DNA of 64,000 nucleotides from Aureibaculum luteum (GTDB lineage: Bacteria; Bacteroidota; Bacteroidia; Flavobacteriales; Flavobacteriaceae): positions 1-64,000 of the forward strand of contig NZ_QRGD01000007.1 of NCBI RefSeq assembly GCF_003449015.1, written 5' to 3'. The notes under the pieces are model-generated. The model saw only the letters and a program-made list of their open reading frames with translations, was not told where the DNA came from and searched no databases. Below are positions 13,742 through 21,948 of the stretch, piece after piece (position 1 is the first letter of the stretch; every line of letters begins with the position of its first letter). A program made the position numbers and the translations under genes.

Positions 13742-15135
13742 GGCTTAAATATTAAATTGTCAAAAACGAGTTCTTGCCAATTGTTGTCTTCTAAATTTTT
13801 ACAATACTGATTGTATTTATGTGTTATTTGATTTTGAGCTGATATAGGTGGTTCGTTTGTAATAACATCTAAATATTCTTTAAGTGTAAGTGTATTATTA
13901 TCGGACAAGTCTATTAAATAATCAAAATCTATATGCTCTGCGTGTTGCGTGTTATATTTTGTGATTAATTTATCCCAATTTATGGTAGAAGAGAAAATTA
14001 ATGCTACAAACCCAATACTGATATTTCTACGACAAAGAAACCAGAAATTATAGGTAGCATATACTTTTATAAAAGTGGTTAATAAGCCAATTATTGATAA
14101 CAATAAATATATAAAAACACCAATTCTTTTATAAGTTAAACCGTGAAAATTAACATAAAGATTGTTTTTATATGCTGTAAATAAAATAAGGACAATGTTA
14201 AGGGAAATCCACAGTGTGGTTAGTGTTTTTAAGTTTTTGTTTTTTTTGTAAAAGTTGAGGTTTCCTCTAAAAAAGTAAAGTATGATAGCGATGGCAAAAA
14301 CTATTGATGTTATTAAGGCATAGACACCTTCATGAACGGCTTTTGAGAGGTCTGACGCATTTAAATCTGTTAGATTGGTTAAATAAATAGTATCGGTAAC
14401 TAAGAAGAATATAATCAGCATATTTAAGAGCACGAGTAAAATGATTCCCAATTGGTTCTCTTGACCCAAGTTTTCATTAGATTGTGGTTTTATGTCTTCT
14501 TTGTTGAGATTATTATCTGTTTTTAAGTCGAAAGCCGTAGCGGATTCAATTGTAATTGGACTTGTAATGTTTAACAGTAAAAAATAGCCTAATATGGTAA
14601 ATAAGATCCATTGAAAGTTGATAAAACTAAAGTCTATTTTATTTAAAAGTGCATCAAAATAGGGATTAGCACTTCGGTATAGGATTACAAATATGAGCAA
14701 CACTATTGTCGGTATTCCAATCATTTTTAGCCAGTAAACGTAATCGATGCTTTTCTTTTTTACGGCTTCTGTCTCTTCTAAGAAACGATTGTAATACATT
14801 GAGAAACCTGAAGCAATTGAAGAGAAAAAGCCATTAAGGAGTTGAATATAAACGGAGGAGTTTACTTCACTTAATGTTCCTAAAAGATAAAAAAAGGCAA
14901 CAATGCTTGATATTATACTTAACGTAGCGTTGTAAATAAAGACAAAGGTTGCGGTGGCTAAAAAAACGAGTGCAGCTGTTAGCACCTTTTTTGTTTTAAA
15001 TTGCTTGGTATTAAATATTAAGAGTAGTGCTATTGTAAGCATTGAGAATAATAGACAATTTAAACCAATATTCTGCTTAAAGAATAATAAGCTAAAGATT
15101 AGAGAACTAGCGATTAATGGAATGTTTTTGTTCAT
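13738..15135 (-). CDS. DUF4153/DUF4173-type multi-pass membrane protein
   Basis: The 465-residue inner-membrane protein has about ten to eleven hydrophobic segments. The central RSANPYFDALLNKIDFSFINF segment is characteristic of the DUF4153/DUF4173 membrane family, whose function is unknown. The C-terminal 90 residues are soluble (YLIDLSDNNTLTLKEYLDVI). It overlaps the downstream small membrane gene by 4 bp. Upstream lies an ACTTTG-N5-CAAAGT palindrome (15154-15170) shared with the promoter of 15490-16128, so it is probably under the same local regulator. Confidence 0.8.
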   Translation of the reverse strand: MNKNIPLIASSLIFSLLFFKQNIGLNCLLFSMLTIALLLIFNTKQFKTKKVLTAALVFLATATFVFIYNATLSIISSIVAFFYLLGTLSEVNSSVYIQLLNGFFSSIASGFSMYYNRFLEETEAVKKKSIDYVYWLKMIGIPTIVLLIFVILYRSANPYFDALLNKIDFSFINFQWILFTILGYFLLLNITSPITIESATAFDLKTDNNLNKEDIKPQSNENLGQENQLGIILLVLLNMLIIFFLVTDTIYLTNLTDLNASDLSKAVHEGVYALITSIVFAIAIILYFFRGNLNFYKKNKNLKTLTTLWISLNIVLILFTAYKNNLYVNFHGLTYKRIGVFIYLLLSIIGLLTTFIKVYATYNFWFLCRRNISIGFVALIFSSTINWDKLITKYNTQHAEHIDFDYLIDLSDNNTLTLKEYLDVITNEPPISAQNQITHKYNQYCKNLEDNNWQELVFDNLIFKP

Positions 15136-15153
15136 TTTTTTTATTTTAAAAGC

Positions 15154-15170
15154 ACTTTGAAATACAAAGT
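15154..15170. promoter_or_regulatory. Candidate operator ACTTTG-N5-CAAAGT, copy 1
   Basis: The 17-base palindrome ACTTTGAAATACAAAGT lies 19 bp upstream of the DUF4153-like start codon and 17 bp downstream of the winged-helix regulator stop codon. It matches the copy at 16138-16154 in 16 of 17 positions. The symmetry fits a dimeric winged-helix repressor. Confidence 0.6.
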
Positions 15171-15186
15171 AATTAGGTAAAAAATT

Positions 15187-15486
15187 TTAAAGTTTATTAT
15201 TGATGATTCGTTCTAAGGCAGTTAAATGCTTTTTGAATTCTAATGTACCTAAATGTGTTGCATTATATTTTGTATTGGTTTTCTTACCAATAAATGATTT
15301 TCTTATTTTAATATAATCTGATTTTTCTAATGCTTTAATATGACTCGCTAAATTACCATCGGTAACATCAAGCAATTCTTTTAACGTATTAAAGTCGAGG
15401 GTGTCATTAACCATTAAAGCAGACATAATTCCTAGTCTGATTCTATGATCAAAGAGTTTGTTTATATTTTTAATTATGTCTTTCAC
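15187..15486 (-). CDS. Winged-helix transcriptional regulator
   Basis: The 99-residue protein covers a winged-helix DNA-binding domain of the MarR/ArsR-like single-domain type. The features are DHRIRLGIMSALMVNDTLDFNTLKELLDV, then TDGNLASHIKALEKSDYIKIRKSF as the recognition helix and wing, and a helical C-terminus LEFKKHLTALERII. It is separated by 3 bp from the upstream membrane-protein gene (15490-16128) and co-transcribed with it. The two near-identical palindromes at 15154 and 16138 are plausible binding sites, which would make it autoregulated. Confidence 0.88.
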   Translation of the reverse strand: MKDIIKNINKLFDHRIRLGIMSALMVNDTLDFNTLKELLDVTDGNLASHIKALEKSDYIKIRKSFIGKKTNTKYNATHLGTLEFKKHLTALERIINNKL

Positions 15487-15489
15487 TTT

Positions 15490-16128
15490 TTAGTTTCTCT
15501 CCATTTTAAAATACATCAATGCACCATAGATAATATGTAGAATGCCAAATCCAAGAATCCAAAATAACAATCCATTACCAAAAAATACCAATGCTAATAA
15601 TCCTAATAAGATTTCTAATACTCCTAAAAATCGGACTTGACTTAATGTGTATTTACTAGCATTGATTAAAGCTAATCCATAAAATATAAGAGCTGCTGGT
15701 GCAGCAATGCCATAAATACCTTTTTGAATTAAAAGAAAGATAAATACGCCTCCTGTAATCATTGGTATTGCAAAACTACTAATTAGTTGGCGAGAAGCTG
15801 GTGTCCAAATGTTTTCATTATTCTTTTTTGCCTTTTGCTTTGTTAAAAAATAGGCTGAAATCACAGATAAAAAAGCAACAATTAAAGCAACCCCTATTAA
15901 TGAATTTTTTAAAGAGCTAAGTGTTGTGTAGTTCGTTTTTAGAATTTCAGTAGAATAGTCAAAATTATAATTAGCATCTCCTAATAACATGTAGGCAATA
16001 TATGCACCTATTAAGGCATAGGTTCCCGCCAATATACCTGAGAGTCCACTTAATGAAATAAACCGTGTTGAACGGTTCATGATATCTTTAATCTCTGAAA
16101 TGTCTTTTAAATAATCTTTCTCACTCAT
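15490..16128 (-). CDS. Membrane protein co-transcribed with a winged-helix regulator
   Basis: The 212-residue protein has a cytosolic N-terminus (about 1-20, DYLKDISEIKDIMNRSTRF) and about six membrane segments (for example GLSGILAGTYALIGAYIAYML and FAIPMITGGVFIFLLI). Bacteroidota often pair such proteins with a small winged-helix regulator, as here; the function is unknown. The promoter upstream is well defined (TTG, 19 bp, TAACTTTG on the minus strand), and the -7 box overlaps the candidate operator. Confidence 0.8.
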   Translation of the reverse strand: MSEKDYLKDISEIKDIMNRSTRFISLSGLSGILAGTYALIGAYIAYMLLGDANYNFDYSTEILKTNYTTLSSLKNSLIGVALIVAFLSVISAYFLTKQKAKKNNENIWTPASRQLISSFAIPMITGGVFIFLLIQKGIYGIAAPAALIFYGLALINASKYTLSQVRFLGVLEILLGLLALVFFGNGLLFWILGFGILHIIYGALMYFKMERN

Positions 16129-16137
16129 AATAAAAGT

Positions 16138-16154
16138 ACTTTGAAATGCAAAGT
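16138..16154. promoter_or_regulatory. Candidate operator ACTTTG-N5-CAAAGT, copy 2
   Basis: ACTTTGAAATGCAAAGT lies 10 bp upstream of the membrane-protein start codon. It overlaps the -7 element of its promoter, a repressor-type position. It differs from the copy at 15154 at one base. Confidence 0.6.
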
Positions 16155-16178
16155 TAATAGAATATTTGAAATGTGCAA
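16149..16178 (-). promoter_or_regulatory. Promoter of the membrane-protein/regulator operon
   Basis: On the minus strand TTG (16176-16178) is followed after 19 bp by TAACTTTG (16149-16156). This matches the Bacteroidota -33/-7 consensus. The start codon lies 20 bp downstream. Confidence 0.6.
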
Positions 16179-16229
16179 GAATTTATTTACTTTGTGATTA
16201 TTAAATGGCATTAATTGATTTGTTTAATT

Positions 16230-16595
16230 ATGAACCCAGCAGAAAATTACATTTTAAATCAACCTGAACCTTATCGTTCTATAGTATTGCACTTACAGAT
16301 AATTATTGAAAACACTATTTCAGAAGTTGATTTAAAATACAAATACAGAATCCCCTTTTATTATATAGACAACAAACCATTTTGTTATTTGAATGTGAAC
16401 TTAAAGGAGCAATTCGTAGATTTAGGCTTTTGGAATGGAGGTGATATAACGGTTCATTTAGAAGATTTAACAACAGCCAAACGCAAAGTAATTAAATCAT
16501 TACGATATTCATCATTGGAAGAAATTGATGAAACTATTTTAATAAATGTACTTAAAGATGCTTATTCCGTTAAAGATAAAATGTTTAACCATTAG
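16230..16595 (+). CDS. DUF1801 domain protein
   Basis: About 121 residues from the ATG at 16230 (MNPAENYIL); an upstream TTG at 16215 is unlikely. The sequence QPEPYRSIVLHLQIIIENTI, followed by YKYRIPFYYIDNKPFCYLN and RKVIKSLRYSSLEEIDE, is typical of DUF1801. That is a small family with a YdhG/frataxin-like fold and no established activity. The last 25 codons and the downstream region are duplicated at 17084-17303. Confidence 0.85.
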   Translation: MNPAENYILNQPEPYRSIVLHLQIIIENTISEVDLKYKYRIPFYYIDNKPFCYLNVNLKEQFVDLGFWNGGDITVHLEDLTTAKRKVIKSLRYSSLEEIDETILINVLKDAYSVKDKMFNH

Positions 16596-16739
16596 CATAT
16601 AGAGAAGAGTAATAATTGCTGAATAAATTACTAAAAAAAAATTCCTTTTTCAGTTTAATTCCTTAAAAAGTTTTCAACCTCTCATTGTTATTAAATTTCA
16701 AAACCTATTCAGGAACATGTAAATTTCTAGGTTAATTTT
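16521..16739 (+). repeat. Direct repeat, copy 1 (3' end of the DUF1801 gene plus downstream sequence)
   Basis: This segment of about 219 bp covers the last 25 codons of the DUF1801 gene and 144 bp beyond it. It is repeated at 17084-17303. The most conserved part starts near AAAGTTTTCAACCTCTCATT and runs about 75 bp with almost no changes. The gene-derived part has accumulated substitutions in copy 2. Confidence 0.8.
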
Positions 16740-17083
16740 ACAAAATCAATTAAAGCTAAAAAGGCTGGCATAATTGCCAACCTGTTTTCTGATTTTAATT
16801 TGATAAAGATGGAACAAGTACAATTATATACACTGATTGAAAATAAGCTCTCTCATTAGGATACTTAATTCAATCTTACCATCGGAAAAGGGCAGTCTTC
16901 AGCTGCTCTTTTTTCATTTTTATTATGAACGTAAATTTAAAATATATTTTATAAGTATGAAATAAAATATTTATAAAAATTCAATTATTTATAAACAAAA
17001 GATTCAACTTATGATATGAAAAAGTTTAATTACATTTCACATTCTAACAATTTATTTTGAAGAGTCCATGTATTAAGTACTAG
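16740..17083. other. Unique spacer between the repeats, with hairpins and a mini-ORF
   Basis: The spacer contains the hairpin GGCTGGCA/TGCCAACC (16763-16782) and a 16-codon open frame (16809-16859, product MEQVQLYTLIENKLSH). It ends with a strong terminator-like hairpin (16886-16912). The rest is A+T-rich with nothing recognisable. This could be a small RNA or leader transcript, but no promoter is clear. Confidence 0.35.
16886..16912 (+). terminator. Rho-independent terminator-like hairpin
   Basis: The arms AAAAGGGCAG and CTGCTCTTTT (one G-U pair) enclose a 7-base loop, with T-rich sequence following on the plus strand. It would end transcription from the DUF1801 gene or from a small RNA in the spacer. 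Confidence 0.65.
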
Positions 17084-17158
17084 GATATTGATAAAACTAT
17101 TTTAATAAAAGTACCTAAAGATGCTTATTTCGTTAAGGTTAAAATGTTTAACCATTAG
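17084..17158 (+). pseudogene. Fragment of the DUF1801 gene 3' end
   Basis: These 25 codons read DIDKTILIKVPKDAYFVKVKMFNH and then a stop. They match the C-terminus of the DUF1801 product (EIDETILINVLKDAYSVKDKMFNH) at most positions. No start or upstream coding part is present, so this is a relic of the duplication. Confidence 0.7.
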
Positions 17159-17303
17159 CATTTAAAGCAGAGGAATAATTGCTGAATAAATTACCAAAAA
17201 AAAATCACTTTTTACAGTTTTATTCATTAAAAAGTTTTCAACCTCTCATTGTTATTAAATTTCAAAACCTATTCAGGAACATGTAAATTTCTAGGTTAAT
17301 TTT
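17084..17303 (+). repeat. Direct repeat, copy 2
   Basis: Second copy of the 16521-16739 segment, about 563 bp downstream and directly before nrdJ. It ends in TAATTTTG (17297-17304), a -7-like element 29 bp before the nrdJ start codon. Copy 1 has TAATTTTA at the same place. Confidence 0.8.
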
Positions 17304-17333
17304 GACAGCTCTAAATATCAATAAAAATCGATT

Positions 17334-19889
17334 ATGTCTGTAGAAATTACCAAAACCAAAGCTGAAATTTATGATTATCAAGAAGTTTTAGAAAGCTCAT
17401 TAGCCTATTTTAAAGGTGACGAACTAGCCGCTACTACTTGGATTAACAAGTATTGTCTCAAAGACAAAACTGGAAAATACAAGGAGAAATCTCCTGATGA
17501 GATGCATTTGCGAATGGCAGAGGAGTTTGGTAGAATTGAAAAAAATTACATTCCAACAGACAACGTTTCAGATAATTTATCAACTTATGGAAAAGCTCGA
17601 AAACCATTAACCACTGAAAAAATATATGATCTTTTTAAGGATTTCAAATATGTAATTCCACAAGGAAGTGTAATGTTCGGTTTGGGTAATAAGGAAGTAA
17701 TAGCATCACTTTCAAATTGTATTGTGGTACCATCAGTAGTAGATTCATACGGAGGTGTTTGTTATACAGATCAGCAATTAGCACAATTATTTAAAAGACG
17801 TTGCGGAGTAGGAGTAGATTTATCTGAGTTACGTCCAAAAGATGCTTTGGTATCAAATGCGGCAGGAACAACTACAGGAGCCGTATCGTTTATGGATAGG
17901 TTTTCAAATACAACTCGTGAAGTTGCTCAGAATGGTCGTCGTGGTGCGTTAATGTTAACCATGGATGTTGCACATCCAGATATTGAAGACTTTATTACTA
18001 TTAAACAAGACCTAACTAAGATTACAGGTGCAAATATTTCTATCAGATTATCTGATGCTTTTATGAATGCTGTAGTAAACAATACAAAATTTACATTGCA
18101 ATGGCCTATCGAAAGCTCAGAACCAAAATATACCAAAGAAATTGATGCTAATGAATTATGGGAAAAAATTATAACATGTGCTCATAATTCAGCTGAACCT
18201 GGTTTGATATTTTGGGATAGACAGCATCACTATTCTACATCATCAGTGTATCCTGAATTTAAAAATAGTTCTACAAATCCATGTTCTGAAATTGCTATGC
18301 AAGGAGGTGATAGTTGTCGCTTAATTGCAGTGAATTTGTTCAGTTTTGTAGAAGACCCATATACTAAAAAAGCAAAATTCAATTATAAAAAATTCTACGA
18401 GGTTGTATATGAAACACAACGCTTAATGGATGATTTGGTTGATTTAGAATTGGAGGCTGCAGCAAAAATTTTAGCAAAAATTGAAGCAGATCCAGAACCT
18501 GATCATATCAAACGTACAGAAAAAGATATTTGGGAATTATTATCAGAAACTGGTAAAAAAGGAAGAAGAACTGGTTTAGGTTTTACTGCTTTAGCAGATG
18601 CTATTGCCGCTTTGGGAATTAAATTTGATACAGATGAAGCTTTATCAGTGGTTGATGCCATTATGAAGAAAAAATTCGTAGCCGAATTTGATAGCAGTAT
18701 TGATATGGCGATAAACAGAGGGCAATTTGAAGTGTTTAATAGAAACATTGAAGACACTTCCGAATTTGTTCAAATGATAAGTAATGAGTTTCCAGATTTG
18801 TATGATAGAATGATGCAGAACGGAAGAAGAAATATTTCAATTAGTACAGTAGCTCCAACGGGTTCATTAAGTATGTTGGCACAAGTATCATCAGGTATAG
18901 AACCTGTGTTTTTGTTATCTTATGTACGTCGTAGAAAAGTAAATACCAATGACGAAAATTCTAAAGTTGATTTTGTAGATGAATTAGGAGACGCTTTTGA
19001 AGAGTTTACTGTTTATCATAAAAAGTTTGAAACTTGGATGAATACAACCGGTAAAACTGAAGTTAAAGACAGTCCATATGCAGGTGCAACTGCTCCTGAA
19101 ATTGACTGGAACAAACGAGTTCAAATGCAGGCTTTAGTTCAAAAATACACCACACATTCAATTAGTTCAACCATTAATTTAGCATCAGACGTTACTGTTG
19201 ATAAAGTTGGAGATATTTATATTGAATCTTGGAAGCAAGGCTTAAAAGGAATTACCGTATATAGAGATGGTTCAAGAAGCGGTATTTTGGTATCAACAGA
19301 TGAAAAAAGCAAAGAAAAAAAGGAAGGATATCAAGAAGAAACTATAGTGGCTAAAAGACCAGATAGAATTGAAGCTGAAATTATTAGATTTCACAATGAA
19401 TCAGAAAAATGGTTAGCAGTTATTGGTTTAATTGACGGAAAACCTTATGAGATTTTTACAGGAAAAATGAAAGATGCTTTTAACCTACCACAATGGGTTG
19501 AAAAAGGTTGGGTAATAAAAAATAGAGATGAAAGTGAAGAATCCAGATACGATTTTCAATATATAGATAGTGATGGCTATAAAACGACTATTGAAGGATT
19601 GTCTAGATCTTTCAATAAAGAATTTTGGAACTATGCCAAATTACTTTCTGGTGTGTTACGTCATGGCATGCCAATGCCGTACGTGGTTGATTTAATTCAG
19701 AATTTAAATTTATATGACGATCATATCAATACATGGAAAAATGGTGTTGCACGAGCTTTAAAACGCTTTATCCCTAAAGATGCCATAGTAAAGGACAAAA
19801 AATGTAGTGAATGTGGAGACCCAGAAGGGTTGGTTTTTGAAGAAGGTTGTTTAAAATGCAAAAGTTGCGGAATGTCTAAGTGTGGGTAG
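17334..19889 (+). CDS. nrdJ: Adenosylcobalamin-dependent ribonucleotide reductase (class II)
   Basis: The 851-residue cytosolic enzyme reduces ribonucleotides to deoxyribonucleotides using a B12-derived radical. Visible features include SLSNCIVVPSVVDSYGG with the redox Cys, FKRRCGVGVDLSELRP, and NPCSEIAMQGGDSCRL with the thiyl-radical Cys. APTGSLSMLA precedes the barrel C-terminus, and ITVYRDGSRSG is typical of class II. A C-terminal zinc ribbon follows (CSECGDPEGL, CLKCKSCGMSKCG). Length and order are normal for NrdJ. I see no cobalamin riboswitch upstream. The promoter may lie in repeat copy 2. Confidence 0.95.
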   Translation: MSVEITKTKAEIYDYQEVLESSLAYFKGDELAATTWINKYCLKDKTGKYKEKSPDEMHLRMAEEFGRIEKNYIPTDNVSDNLSTYGKARKPLTTEKIYDLFKDFKYVIPQGSVMFGLGNKEVIASLSNCIVVPSVVDSYGGVCYTDQQLAQLFKRRCGVGVDLSELRPKDALVSNAAGTTTGAVSFMDRFSNTTREVAQNGRRGALMLTMDVAHPDIEDFITIKQDLTKITGANISIRLSDAFMNAVVNNTKFTLQWPIESSEPKYTKEIDANELWEKIITCAHNSAEPGLIFWDRQHHYSTSSVYPEFKNSSTNPCSEIAMQGGDSCRLIAVNLFSFVEDPYTKKAKFNYKKFYEVVYETQRLMDDLVDLELEAAAKILAKIEADPEPDHIKRTEKDIWELLSETGKKGRRTGLGFTALADAIAALGIKFDTDEALSVVDAIMKKKFVAEFDSSIDMAINRGQFEVFNRNIEDTSEFVQMISNEFPDLYDRMMQNGRRNISISTVAPTGSLSMLAQVSSGIEPVFLLSYVRRRKVNTNDENSKVDFVDELGDAFEEFTVYHKKFETWMNTTGKTEVKDSPYAGATAPEIDWNKRVQMQALVQKYTTHSISSTINLASDVTVDKVGDIYIESWKQGLKGITVYRDGSRSGILVSTDEKSKEKKEGYQEETIVAKRPDRIEAEIIRFHNESEKWLAVIGLIDGKPYEIFTGKMKDAFNLPQWVEKGWVIKNRDESEESRYDFQYIDSDGYKTTIEGLSRSFNKEFWNYAKLLSGVLRHGMPMPYVVDLIQNLNLYDDHINTWKNGVARALKRFIPKDAIVKDKKCSECGDPEGLVFEEGCLKCKSCGMSKCG

Positions 19890-19906
19890 GTAAACAATAG
19901 TATTTT

Positions 19907-19981
19907 GTCATTCCGAGGTACGAGGAATCTCATTAATATTTGTTATTACATTTAAAAAGATTCCTCGTACCTCGGAATGAC
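19907..19981. repeat. Perfect 24-bp inverted repeat between convergent genes
   Basis: The left arm (19907-19930, starting GTCATTCCGAGG) and right arm (19958-19981, ending CCTCGGAATGAC) are exact reverse complements separated by 27 bp. It sits between the convergent nrdJ and transglutaminase genes. Similar elements are dispersed in many Bacteroidota genomes. It can act as a bidirectional terminator. Confidence 0.8.
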
Positions 19982-20001
19982 ATCAAATTATAACTACTCT
20001 A

Positions 20002-21039
20002 TTATTTTAGCCTAACATAGTACTCTAAAATTGGCCTTTGATTGGCAAAAATATACAATTCCGAATTACTAGTTTTTGTAAATGGAATGTTAAAGGTACA
20101 TTGATTACTATTGCAATCAGGTTCAATTTTTTTACTATATCTATCGCCCTTAAACGCATAAAACAAATTCATGTTTTCAGGTAAGTGCCCCATTAAAAAT
20201 GTAATATCGGTTTTAGTTGCTTCTTCAAGAACACCAAATTTTGGTGAAATTAATTTCAATTTATTAAGAAAAAAAGAATTTTTATAAATGGGTTTGCTAT
20301 AAAATTGCTTTAGAGTCAGTTTAGATTCAGTTAGTAACCATTCGGTTTCAGAAGGATAATGGGTAAGGGCAAATTGATCAGGGTCAGGAAAAAAATAGAA
20401 ATCGTCAAATTGAGCAAACCATTTGTTGACATAGGTATAACCTGAACCCCAAGTAGCATCAACCAAATACCATTTTTTATCAATTCTAACAGCGTTCCAC
20501 GCATGGTTTTCTGCTTCTGGAATAGTATTAATATCACTAACATCACCTTTAGCATATCCTCCAATTAATTTACATTCAATACCTAAGTATTCTGAAACTT
20601 CTTTAAACGTTTGGGCATAACCTTCACAAATTGCTTTTTTGGTCTGAAGTGTTTTATGGACAATAGAATTGTTTATAGCCTTCATTTTACGGTCAAAATC
20701 CGTTTTAGAGGTATAACTGAAACCAATTTCAGTCTGTCCTTTAGAAAAGGAAGCCATGTCATATTTAATTGTAATACAAAGCCAAGTATAGAGGGCTCTA
20801 ATTCTATCTTTTTTCGTCGTAAAATCTTTGAGAATTTGTTCCGCTAGGGCTGCTGAGTTGTTGTAATCTGAGCTATAGCTTTTTACTCTTGCGTCAACAG
20901 CATCATATTCATTCGTCATGGTTTTTATGGAAGCAATTGGAGAATGGATATTATTCATTTGTCCAGCAATATCAAATTGCTGAGCATAGCTTTTGTTTAA
21001 AAACAAAAATAGCAACAGGTATAGTGTTATGTTTCTCAC
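20002..21039 (-). CDS. Secreted transglutaminase-like protein
   Basis: The 345-residue product has a signal peptide (MRNITLYLLLFLFLNKSYAQ). A transglutaminase-like (papain-fold) domain covers about residues 70-205, with Cys in KKAICEGYAQTFKEV, His in ENHAWNAVRID and Asp in LVDATWGSG. All three catalytic positions are present. The C-terminal 120 residues are beta-rich, as in kyphoscoliosis-peptidase-like proteins. It probably acts as a periplasmic or surface protease or cross-linking enzyme; the substrate is unknown. It is convergent with nrdJ. Confidence 0.85.
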   Translation of the reverse strand: MRNITLYLLLFLFLNKSYAQQFDIAGQMNNIHSPIASIKTMTNEYDAVDARVKSYSSDYNNSAALAEQILKDFTTKKDRIRALYTWLCITIKYDMASFSKGQTEIGFSYTSKTDFDRKMKAINNSIVHKTLQTKKAICEGYAQTFKEVSEYLGIECKLIGGYAKGDVSDINTIPEAENHAWNAVRIDKKWYLVDATWGSGYTYVNKWFAQFDDFYFFPDPDQFALTHYPSETEWLLTESKLTLKQFYSKPIYKNSFFLNKLKLISPKFGVLEEATKTDITFLMGHLPENMNLFYAFKGDRYSKKIEPDCNSNQCTFNIPFTKTSNSELYIFANQRPILEYYVRLK

Positions 21040-21079
21040 AATAAACTATATAACAGTATTTTAGCTAAAAAATTGCAAT

Positions 21080-21934
21080 CTATATCCTAAAAATCCCTCC
21101 TAGAGATATTACTCTTTGAAAGTAAAAGAATGATTGAGAAGCACTATCAGCATTGGTTTTAGTGGTTCTAATATTGTTCATTTCAATAAACCCTCCTTTT
21201 AAATCACCCCTTATATAGAAATATTTTAAGAAATTAAGATGTAATCCTGCACTTAACGCAACACCATATCCAGAAATGTGAAAATCATCATGGCGTTCTT
21301 TTGATAAAAGTGTAGCATTGGTTTTAGGATACAAAACACCAGCACCAATTCCTTCGGTAATATTCACTTGAAATACATCCGTATTTTTAATATTGAAAAG
21401 AGAGGAAATATCATCAAATCTCGAAAATTCAGAATAGATAAAGTTTAAACCGTCTGTATGTTCAAATTTTAGAAAATCTTCAGTTAATTGAATAGGTACA
21501 TTGTTATACGAGCCATTAAAAACAGCTCCAGGTTCAGTAATTGGCATATTTATGTCACCATCAATTTGTGCAGTTTGATTTTGGGTCATCACATACTTCA
21601 TATGATCTAAACCAATAGCAACCGTATAATGCTCATTAATAAAATATCCAATTTTCGCGTTAGTTTGAGGAATGGTCATCCGTCCAGGATTAATATAGTC
21701 AATATGCCAACCTTTAGGTTTATCGTGAGATTTTACATCTGTCAACGTAAAGTCATAATCAGCCCCTTTAAAAGTGATGTCTGAATTGGTAAATGAGGTT
21801 CTATTGCCTCCCCAACTCACAAAAAATTTACCTTTATTACTAGCTGTATATCTTGTAGGTTTAGTTTCTTGTGCCAAAAGACTTAGCGTGATCAAAGATA
21901 TAATGATACTTAGAAAAAATTTATTTTTAATCAT
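21080..21934 (-). CDS. Outer membrane beta-barrel protein
   Basis: The 284-residue product has a signal peptide (MIKNKFFLSIIISLITLSLLAQ). Alternating amphipathic strands with aromatic girdles follow (GKFFVSWGGNRTSF, AKIGYFINEHYTVAIGLDHMKYV, GYGVALSAGLHLNFLKYFYIRGDLKGGF). It ends in FFYFQRVISLGGIFRI, in which the penultimate Arg-Ile resembles the terminal strand of a barrel. Function unknown. It lies 14 bp from the kdsA stop on the same strand and is probably co-transcribed. Confidence 0.75.
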   Translation of the reverse strand: MIKNKFFLSIIISLITLSLLAQETKPTRYTASNKGKFFVSWGGNRTSFTNSDITFKGADYDFTLTDVKSHDKPKGWHIDYINPGRMTIPQTNAKIGYFINEHYTVAIGLDHMKYVMTQNQTAQIDGDINMPITEPGAVFNGSYNNVPIQLTEDFLKFEHTDGLNFIYSEFSRFDDISSLFNIKNTDVFQVNITEGIGAGVLYPKTNATLLSKERHDDFHISGYGVALSAGLHLNFLKYFYIRGDLKGGFIEMNNIRTTKTNADSASQSFFYFQRVISLGGIFRI

Positions 21935-21948
21935 TACAGTATTTCTAT

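Noticed and set aside
17157-17333. Cobalamin riboswitch upstream of nrdJ
   Set aside because: B12-dependent genes can carry one, but I see no B12-box-like conserved core. The region is A+T-rich and is a copy of a repeat.
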